This document shows positions 1 through 5,991 of a stretch of DNA of 22,438 nt, one piece after another. Both the position numbers and the translations under genes were made by a program. The DNA lies in the IMG/VR virus record IMGVR_UViG_3300025646_000421, positions 1 to 22,438 of that record; one strand, 5' to 3'. Every line of letters starts with the position of its first letter. Positions within the stretch are counted from its first letter, which is position 1. Below the pieces are notes generated by a model. It was given only the letters and a program-made list of their open reading frames with translations, was not told where the DNA came from and ran no database searches. This DNA is from a virus.

Positions 1-140
1 ACAACATCCGCAAGAAACGCAAACGGATTGCTGCAGGTTCAGGCGAAAGAATGAAGAAACCAGGTGAGAAGGGACGACCCAGTGCAAAGACCTTCAAAAA
101 TGCGGCAGCAGGTGCCAAGAAATACAAGAAGAAGAAATAA
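1..140 (+). CDS. C-terminal end of an upstream basic phage protein (partial)
   Basis: The frame that ends at the TAA at 138-140 is open back to the window edge. It encodes about 45 residues that are very rich in Lys and Arg, with a central GSGERMKKPGEKGRPSAKTF stretch and a KKYKKKK end. Similar basic tails occur, from memory, in small proteins encoded just ahead of the portal gene in marine podoviruses. A nucleic-acid-contacting or terminase-adjacent role is only a guess. The stop directly abuts the ATG of the portal gene, which suggests translational coupling. The start of the gene lies outside the window, so its size and family cannot be determined here. Confidence 0.6.
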   Translation, partial: NIRKKRKRIAAGSGERMKKPGEKGRPSAKTFKNAAAGAKKYKKKK

Positions 141-2234
141 ATGGCTGAATCCCCCACCCCGATGACTGCAGAAGACCTCAAAGCCTGGATTGCAGGAACC
201 ATTCAGGACTCCGTGGACCACATCGATGATGAGGTCAGTCCCGTAAGAGCATCTGCATTCAGATATTACCTCGGTGCTCCTTTCAGTGATTCAGGAGACT
301 CTCCTGCCGAGGAAGATGGCAGGTCTCAGGTGGTCAGTCGGGAAGTCCATGATGCCGTACATAGCATGCTCCCCAGTCTGATGCGGGTCTTCTTCTCTCA
401 TGACAAGAGTTGCGAGTTCATTCCGAGAGGTCCTGAAGACGTTGCAGGTGCCGCTCAAGCCACCGAGTTAGTCTCCTGGTATCTGGAGCAGAGCAATGCG
501 TACTCGGTATTCGCCGATGCCATCAAGGACTGTTTGATCAAAGGGGAAGGCATCATCAAGTGCTGGCATGAGACCCAGTACGACATTCAAACGCGAGAAC
601 TGCAGGGTTTGGACGAACTGCAGATCGGTCTGTTTGTGCAAGAAGGATATGAAGTAACGTCAAGCGAAGAGTTGGAAGATGCTCCAGGGTTGTACAACGT
701 TGTGCTGACCAGACGGATTCCAAAGGGCAAGATTCGTTTGGAGTGTCTTCCACCAGAAGAATTTCTGATCAATAGAACAGCAACTTCCTTGGATGATGCC
801 AAGATCGTCGCACACCGACAACTGCTGAGAGTCGGAGACCTGGTTGAACTCGGCTACCCCTACGAAACCGTCATTCAATACAAGGGATATGAAGATGATT
901 TTAGATCAAACGAAGAATGGAATCTGAGACACCCGAACTGGAGGGAGGAGGACGACACCGACTCAGACCCTAGCAATCGATTAGTCCAGTACGTTGAGAG
1001 TTTCGTTAGAGTTGATGCAGACGGGGATGGAGTGCCGGAACTCCGCAGAATCTGCACCATTGGGCAGGGCCATGAGATCATCATGAACGAACCTGTCGAT
1101 TCTCACCCCTTCCTCCTGATCCGCAAAGATCCCCTCCAGCACACCTGGAGAGGGATGAGTCTGTACGATGAGTTGGCAGACATCCAGCGGATCAAGAGTG
1201 CAGTGATGCGGAACATGCTGGACAGTCTCTCTCTGTCCACCAGACCCCGCATTTCGTACCTCGAGTCTGCTGTGGACTGGGAAGATCTGGCAAACGATGA
1301 GGTCGGTGCCCTGATTCCGATGAGACAGGCTGGAGCAATCCAGATGCTGGAAATGCCCTTTGTGGGAGCAGCCGCATTCCCTTTGTTGCAGTATTTGGAT
1401 CAGGTCAAGGAAACTCGTACAGGAATTAGTAAAGCATCCCAAGGCCTTGATGCCGAGCACCTGCAGAGTACGACTGCCATTGCAGTCTCTGCGAGTCAGA
1501 AGGCAGCACAGGCCAGGTTGGAACTGATCGCAAGGAACATTGCCGAATCTGGTTTCAAACCGTTGTACAAGAGACTGCTGCAGCTCACCTTGTTGCACAT
1601 GGACCAACCGACAGTCATGCGACTGCGGGGTGAATTCGTTCAGGTCGATCCACAGAGTTTTGCAGACTACGATGTGCTGATCACCCTCCCACTGGGACGA
1701 GGATCTGAAGAGGAACGCCGACAGGCACTGCTGGGACTCTTGGAGAAACAGGAGATGTTGATTGCCCAGTACGGACCCATGAATCCGATTGTCGGACCAG
1801 AGCAGTATTACCAGACACTGCAGAGACTCTTTGCAGATCAAGGGTTAGGTGCAGAGGCAGGATCATACCTGAGACCCCCACAGCAGATGCAGGCCTTGCT
1901 ACAGCAACAAATGCAGCAGGTGATGCAGCAACAGAACGAAGAACCGAAACCCTCACCAGAGGAGATGCTGGCTCAGGCAGAGATCCAGAGGAAACAGATC
2001 GAGGTGGCCCAAAGAACCGAGCAAATGAAACGAGAAGACGATCGCAAACGGGACGAGATGGAAGCAGAACTCTTCATCAAGCTCAAAGAGTTGTCCTTCA
2101 AATACGGACAACCGATTGATGCCTCACCCCTCCTCGATGCCCTGACGAGAAACCGAGAACTGGAACGAGTGGACCAGGTGAGACAGCAGCAGATGTATGA
2201 ACAGCAACCTCCGCAGGGACAGATGCCGATATGA
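141..2234 (+). CDS. Portal protein
   Basis: This 697-residue protein matches the podovirus portal family (P22/SU10 type), which forms the dodecameric ring at the capsid vertex through which DNA is packaged and ejected. Visible hallmarks are an N-terminal block with MRVFFSHDK and the FADAIKDCLIKGEGIIKCWH helix, a PPEEFLINRTA segment, a DGDGVPELRRI strand region, HPFLLIRKDPLQHTWRGMSL, and the conserved KETRTGISKASQGLD helix near residues 423-440. The C-terminus (about 578-660) is Gln-rich and then highly charged, predicting a coiled coil or barrel helix. The start ATG immediately follows the stop of the preceding gene. Its length and its position ahead of scaffold and capsid genes fit a portal. 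Confidence 0.93.
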   Translation: MAESPTPMTAEDLKAWIAGTIQDSVDHIDDEVSPVRASAFRYYLGAPFSDSGDSPAEEDGRSQVVSREVHDAVHSMLPSLMRVFFSHDKSCEFIPRGPEDVAGAAQATELVSWYLEQSNAYSVFADAIKDCLIKGEGIIKCWHETQYDIQTRELQGLDELQIGLFVQEGYEVTSSEELEDAPGLYNVVLTRRIPKGKIRLECLPPEEFLINRTATSLDDAKIVAHRQLLRVGDLVELGYPYETVIQYKGYEDDFRSNEEWNLRHPNWREEDDTDSDPSNRLVQYVESFVRVDADGDGVPELRRICTIGQGHEIIMNEPVDSHPFLLIRKDPLQHTWRGMSLYDELADIQRIKSAVMRNMLDSLSLSTRPRISYLESAVDWEDLANDEVGALIPMRQAGAIQMLEMPFVGAAAFPLLQYLDQVKETRTGISKASQGLDAEHLQSTTAIAVSASQKAAQARLELIARNIAESGFKPLYKRLLQLTLLHMDQPTVMRLRGEFVQVDPQSFADYDVLITLPLGRGSEEERRQALLGLLEKQEMLIAQYGPMNPIVGPEQYYQTLQRLFADQGLGAEAGSYLRPPQQMQALLQQQMQQVMQQQNEEPKPSPEEMLAQAEIQRKQIEVAQRTEQMKREDDRKRDEMEAELFIKLKELSFKYGQPIDASPLLDALTRNRELERVDQVRQQQMYEQQPPQGQMPI

Positions 2235-4486
2235 CACCTCGACGGTACGGCTCAAGAGGGAGCACGATCCAGACAAATGATGATTACGGGAAAAGGTTCC
2301 GCAACTTCATTGATGCGATCACAATGTTCAGTCCTCTGCAACCTGCAGCAAAGTCTCTGCTGTACGAAGAGGACTACCCCGTAGCACCGTTTGCCACACC
2401 ACGGGACAGACTAGCAAACTTGCTGGAGGAACCAGAGTTTGAGCAGAGTCTCACAGAAGCAGGGATGGCTGGACAGGGGTTGCCCACTGCTGCAATTGGG
2501 TCGGTGAAGTTCAACAAACTCCGTCCATACATGCAGACAAGGAGAATGGAAGACATCCCAATCTTTGATCCAGCAGAACATGTAGGGAAGAAGATTGCTT
2601 CCATTGAAGCAGATTTGACTGCAGGCAGTCGCATGTACAAAGGTGTGGACAGTTCCACAATCCCAGAAGCTGAACCAATGCTTGGGGGTCCAGAATTTGT
2701 GATTCAACGAAACACAACAACTCCATTTGCCAACTTGGACCCTGAGACACAACGCAGAGTTGCAGAGGCAAGGACAAAAGATGGTTTGTTTAGTGAGTAC
2801 CCTCAACCAGATGTGCAAGCAATCTGGGCATCACGGACTGATGATTTGTTAAAAGATGAACGCAAACAGGCAGATTTGGTTGCAGTGCTTGGGATGATGC
2901 AAGGCAGTCATGCGTCAAATCAAAGTATGGTAAATGCCACACTAAAAACTTTGATTCAGTATGCCAAGGACAAACGTATCTCCAAGAAAAACATTAAGGG
3001 ACTGGATAAGATCATCAAGCAATACGTTCCTGAGTTTCCAGGAATCGAGTCACCGAATGCCTTTGACATAACAAATCAAATGTCCTTTGAGCAACGAAAG
3101 GCAGTGATGAATGCCTTGCGAAAACCAGATGCTGAAGCATTGGGTTCTCCTGTTGAGAAGATTGTCAGAGAGAACCTAAGTGATGAGTTTGCTGGGACTT
3201 CCAGACAACAACCGTTGCTTGCTCTAAATGTTTACCGTGATGCGGCAGGTCAACCCATTATTATGGACATGGGGCAAGAAGGGCTGATGACTCATCCTTC
3301 TTATGATCGGGCGTTTGCTGGAGAGGTCGTAGGTCGTTTTGCCGCACCAACAGCAACTGAAAGTCTGTTTCCGACTTTCTTCAAACAAGGCCGAGCAAAA
3401 GGACAAGAAGAACGAGGTATCCGTAGAGGGATACAACTTGGTGCTGCAATGGAAGAAATCACTCCTGATATGAATATCAGGACAACACCATATAATTATA
3501 TAAAGACACCACGGCAAGCACAGTTGGCAACAGATGCAGGGTTGTCACGGTTTCATGTAATGGATCGACCCAATTCTGCTGGGTTAATTCCATTTTTGAG
3601 AGAACTTAAATTATCTCCTGCCTCCTCAACACTTTCACCATATGAGTTTGATAAACTGAAAGACATGCTTAGAGGTGGAAAGATTAAATTGTTTTCTTTA
3701 GGAGGCCCACCAATTAAAGATGATGGCAGGACAGTATTGGCTTCCAATATTGGGTTCGGTTTAAAAAGTGGTGAGAACTATGCGAGTGAAGTAAGTAAAA
3801 ACCAATATCTGCAAGGATTTGATTCCAACATTTTCTCCAATGATGACATTGCCATTGTAAGTGTCTTCAATAACGAACCAGGAGCAAGAGGCATTGCAGG
3901 TCCTGGCACGATGTTGGAGGCAATCAAACAAGGTGGGAATGTGTTGGATGCTTTTGCAGTCAAAACAAAGGCAAATCCGTCAGGGTTGCTCCCTCAAATT
4001 TATAGTAGATTTGGATTTGAAGTAGTTGCAGAACAACCATTCAACAAGAAATATTTTAGTACCCAACAGATTGAGGATATGGTAGCATATTGGCGTCGAT
4101 TAGGCTGGAAACCATCTGATGGTATGCCTAGTCGAGTCATCATGAAATACACTGGAGACCCAAATGCAAGAGCAAACCCCGTACGAGAATTTTTTGAACA
4201 GGGTCGTATCCGTTCTGGGGCAGGATACAGTGCAAACAATGAACTCGCAGCAAGCAACAGTTTTGCAGGAGACCTTGGCAGACTTGTGGGAGGGGACCCA
4301 AAGCTACGAAGGGATCTCCAACGAAATGATCAAAGGGGCATGGGACGTAACAACCCACCTGCATCCCGTGGACGGTATCCTGCGCTACTAGACGAAATCT
4401 CCTCACTCACCGAACCTGATGCCGTAAATCTGGGTCTCCAGATGAACGACATTGCCAATCTCCGATCTCTTCTTTTTGGACCTTAG
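2231..4486 (+). CDS. Large hypothetical protein with GNAT-like C-terminal segment
   Basis: This 751-residue protein starts in an ATGA overlap with the portal stop. I do not recognise it as a standard head protein. Residues about 530-600 read like an acetyltransferase-type or polyvalent-protein domain: strands (DDIAIVSVFNNEPGARG), a glycine turn plus helix (GIAGPGTMLEAIKQGG), a VLDAFAVKTKANPSG strand/loop, then LLPQIYSRFGFEVV, followed by a YWRRLGWKPSDGMPSRVIMKY end. The GPG-helix and YSRFGFE order resembles the acetyl-CoA loop and final strand of GNAT folds, but this is inference without a structural search. The section near 3300-4100 is visibly more AT-rich than its flanks, which hints at mosaic origin. 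A virion-associated or host-modifying role is possible. The reading frame is certain, the function is not. Confidence 0.8.
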   Translation: MTPRRYGSRGSTIQTNDDYGKRFRNFIDAITMFSPLQPAAKSLLYEEDYPVAPFATPRDRLANLLEEPEFEQSLTEAGMAGQGLPTAAIGSVKFNKLRPYMQTRRMEDIPIFDPAEHVGKKIASIEADLTAGSRMYKGVDSSTIPEAEPMLGGPEFVIQRNTTTPFANLDPETQRRVAEARTKDGLFSEYPQPDVQAIWASRTDDLLKDERKQADLVAVLGMMQGSHASNQSMVNATLKTLIQYAKDKRISKKNIKGLDKIIKQYVPEFPGIESPNAFDITNQMSFEQRKAVMNALRKPDAEALGSPVEKIVRENLSDEFAGTSRQQPLLALNVYRDAAGQPIIMDMGQEGLMTHPSYDRAFAGEVVGRFAAPTATESLFPTFFKQGRAKGQEERGIRRGIQLGAAMEEITPDMNIRTTPYNYIKTPRQAQLATDAGLSRFHVMDRPNSAGLIPFLRELKLSPASSTLSPYEFDKLKDMLRGGKIKLFSLGGPPIKDDGRTVLASNIGFGLKSGENYASEVSKNQYLQGFDSNIFSNDDIAIVSVFNNEPGARGIAGPGTMLEAIKQGGNVLDAFAVKTKANPSGLLPQIYSRFGFEVVAEQPFNKKYFSTQQIEDMVAYWRRLGWKPSDGMPSRVIMKYTGDPNARANPVREFFEQGRIRSGAGYSANNELAASNSFAGDLGRLVGGDPKLRRDLQRNDQRGMGRNNPPASRGRYPALLDEISSLTEPDAVNLGLQMNDIANLRSLLFGP

Positions 4487-4513
4487 AAAGTAATCGAAAT
4501 TATACGGATTATT

Positions 4514-4609
4514 ATGCCCAACCCGATGAAATTCCGACCCTGTCCCACATGCCCAGCACCGAAGGTCTGTGCAAAACTCGGCAGGTGTATCAAACAACAA
4601 AGGAAATGA
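4514..4609 (+). CDS. 31-residue Cys-rich mini-protein
   Basis: This short frame encodes 31 residues containing CPTCPAPKVCAKLGRC, that is CxxC, then C after five residues and C after another five. It is preceded and followed by basic residues. The pattern resembles a small zinc-knuckle or zinc-ribbon mini-protein, and similar CPxCPxPxxC mini-proteins sit between portal and capsid genes in some marine phages as far as I recall. The TGA stop at 4607-4609 overlaps the ATG of the next gene at 4606 (ATGA), which supports both starts. The upstream region 4487-4513 has only a weak AGAAAG-like ribosome site. Metal binding is inferred from cysteine spacing only. Confidence 0.6.
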   Translation: MPNPMKFRPCPTCPAPKVCAKLGRCIKQQRK

Positions 4610-4854
4610 TGACAGATCCAATCATCACCGTTGGTGATGCAGCAAAGAAGATTTTGCAGGAAGATGCAGTCCGTCAGGCATTCGACGACCTGAAGTCTGG
4701 CCTAGTCCAGCAATGGATTTCCGGTAAGACTGCAGAAGATCGAGAGCACTGCTGGTATGCGTATCATGCCGCAACCAACCTGCAAAACGAGTTGAACGCC
4801 CAAGTGCAACGGTCAATCCGTCGCAAAAAACAAACCTCTAAAGGAGACGAGTAA
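4606..4854 (+). CDS. Small conserved phage head-module protein (82 aa)
   Basis: The protein is 82 residues from the first of two adjacent ATG codons (4606 or 4609). An AAGGA site at 4600-4604 suits the second ATG better by spacing. An in-frame upstream ATG at 4549 is less likely because it would overlap the Cys-rich mini-protein almost entirely. The chain is helical with a charged C-terminus; its AEDREHCWYAYHAATNLQNE segment follows the W..t...d.Re.lW..y.a...L..eL pattern that I associate with small unknown proteins next to scaffold genes in T7-like and marine podoviruses. No enzyme motif is visible. Its 3' end contains the strong AAGGAG ribosome site of the scaffold gene. Confidence 0.65.
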   Translation: MMTDPIITVGDAAKKILQEDAVRQAFDDLKSGLVQQWISGKTAEDREHCWYAYHAATNLQNELNAQVQRSIRRKKQTSKGDE

Positions 4855-4856
4855 GA

Positions 4857-5837
4857 ATGTCCGAGTACGCAGACTCCGTCAATGTCCCAGCAGAGACAGA
4901 TGGAACACCTCAAACTCCCGATATGATTGTTGCCGATAAGTTTGATGATTTACTTGGCACTCGACCCAACCCGCAGACCGAAGAAGTTGACGAACCTCAA
5001 GACGAGTATGACGATGTACAAGACGAAGAAGAAGAAACCGAAGAAGAAGTAGAGGCAGCACCCGAACTCTACAAGGTGATCATTGACGGAGAGGAGGTCG
5101 AGGTCTCCCTCGATGAGTTGCAGAAAGGATACAGCAGACAGAGTGACTATACTCGCAAAACCCAGCAACTCGCACAGCAGAGAAAAGAGGCAGAGGCACT
5201 GCAACAGGATTATGCCCAACGGGTTCAGTACCTCAATCAGTTTGCTCAACAGATCCAGCAGCAACCGGATATTCCAGAACCTGCTTGGACTGCAGATCCG
5301 CAAGCCTGGGAAAGATTACGACATGAAGATCCAGTCCAGTTTGTGCTCGAGAAGGATGCTGCGAGAGACAGACAATTGGCACGACAACAACGTGCCCAAC
5401 AGATGCAGTACCTCCAGAGTGAACAGCAGCAGTTGCAACAACAGCAGTTCGCCCAGCATCTCGAAACCGAACGACAGAATCTGCTGGAGTTGATTCCAGC
5501 ATGGACGGACAAAGAGACCGCAAAGGCGGAGAAGGCCGAGATCCGCAAGTTTGCTCAAGAGAAATTTGGGTTGACCGATTCTGAATTGGGCCAAGCCTAC
5601 GACTCCCGCCTTGTCGCAATTTTGTACTCAGCTTGGCAAGCGAACAAGACAACCTCGCAAGCCAAGCAACAGTTGAAGAAACCCCAAGAATCGACAGTCA
5701 AGACTGCACCGAAACTTGGGCGCAATTTTACCCCAACGGATGAAGGTGCATCACGACTCAAAAAGTCAATGCAGAGACTTCAGAAGTCTGGGCGCAATCA
5801 AGACGCAGTTGCAGTGTTTGATGCGTTATTGCGTTGA
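4857..5837 (+). CDS. Capsid assembly scaffolding protein
   Basis: This 326-residue acidic, helix-rich protein has the layout of podovirus scaffolds. A disordered acidic N-terminus (about 33-70, runs of Glu and Asp) is followed by a VIIDGEEVEVSLDELQKGYS module at about 73-92 and then SDYTRKTQQLAQQRKEAEAL leading into a long Gln-rich coiled coil (about 100-215). The C-terminus is basic, as expected for a segment that contacts the coat protein. Scaffolds of this type guide procapsid assembly together with portal and major capsid protein and then leave the head. The AAGGAG ribosome site at 4841-4846 lies 10 nt before the ATG. Placement directly before the MCP gene supports the call. Confidence 0.88.
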   Translation: MSEYADSVNVPAETDGTPQTPDMIVADKFDDLLGTRPNPQTEEVDEPQDEYDDVQDEEEETEEEVEAAPELYKVIIDGEEVEVSLDELQKGYSRQSDYTRKTQQLAQQRKEAEALQQDYAQRVQYLNQFAQQIQQQPDIPEPAWTADPQAWERLRHEDPVQFVLEKDAARDRQLARQQRAQQMQYLQSEQQQLQQQQFAQHLETERQNLLELIPAWTDKETAKAEKAEIRKFAQEKFGLTDSELGQAYDSRLVAILYSAWQANKTTSQAKQQLKKPQESTVKTAPKLGRNFTPTDEGASRLKKSMQRLQKSGRNQDAVAVFDALLR

Positions 5838-5892
5838 ACCTGCAAATTTTTTTGCCCAATATGGGTAATCTAGATTATTGGAGTAAGTCACA
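5838..5892 (+). promoter_or_regulatory. Leader between scaffold and MCP genes
   Basis: This is one of the few real gaps in the head module. It can form two mutually exclusive short hairpins: GCAAA/TTTGC (5842-5846 with 5851-5855) and CCCA/TGGG (5855-5858 with 5862-5865), which share C5855. A GGAG ribosome site follows at 5880-5883, 9 nt before the MCP start. No convincing -35/-10 pair was found, and there is no U-tract after the first hairpin, so neither promoter nor terminator function is established. Processing or boosting of MCP translation is only a possibility. Confidence 0.3.
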
Positions 5893-5991
5893 ATGGCACT
5901 TCTCACGAATGCCTCTACCAGTTATGACATCAAAACGTCAGGCACGGAAGAGGATGTAATTGATATTAAAGAGATTGTTTATAATATCTCT
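5893..5991 (+). CDS. MCP exon 1 (N-arm, 33 residues)
   Basis: The exon runs from the MCP start to T5991 and encodes MALLTNASTSYDIKTS through VYNIS. The last four bases (CUCU, 5988-5991) pair with the intron guide GGAG at 6001-6004, leaving U5991 opposite G6001 as the splice-site wobble pair. Reading on without splicing adds one Gln codon and then TAA. Confidence 0.88.

Noticed and set aside
981-1841. Long minus-strand frame of 286 codons opposite the portal gene
   Set aside because: It lies wholly within a confident portal gene, has no ribosome site or family resemblance, and is best explained by codon composition of the + strand.
4549-4854. 101-residue form of the gene before the scaffold, starting at ATG 4549
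   Set aside because: The extra N-terminus lies over the Cys-rich mini-protein in another frame; the ATG pair at 4606/4609 has the overlap and ribosome site.
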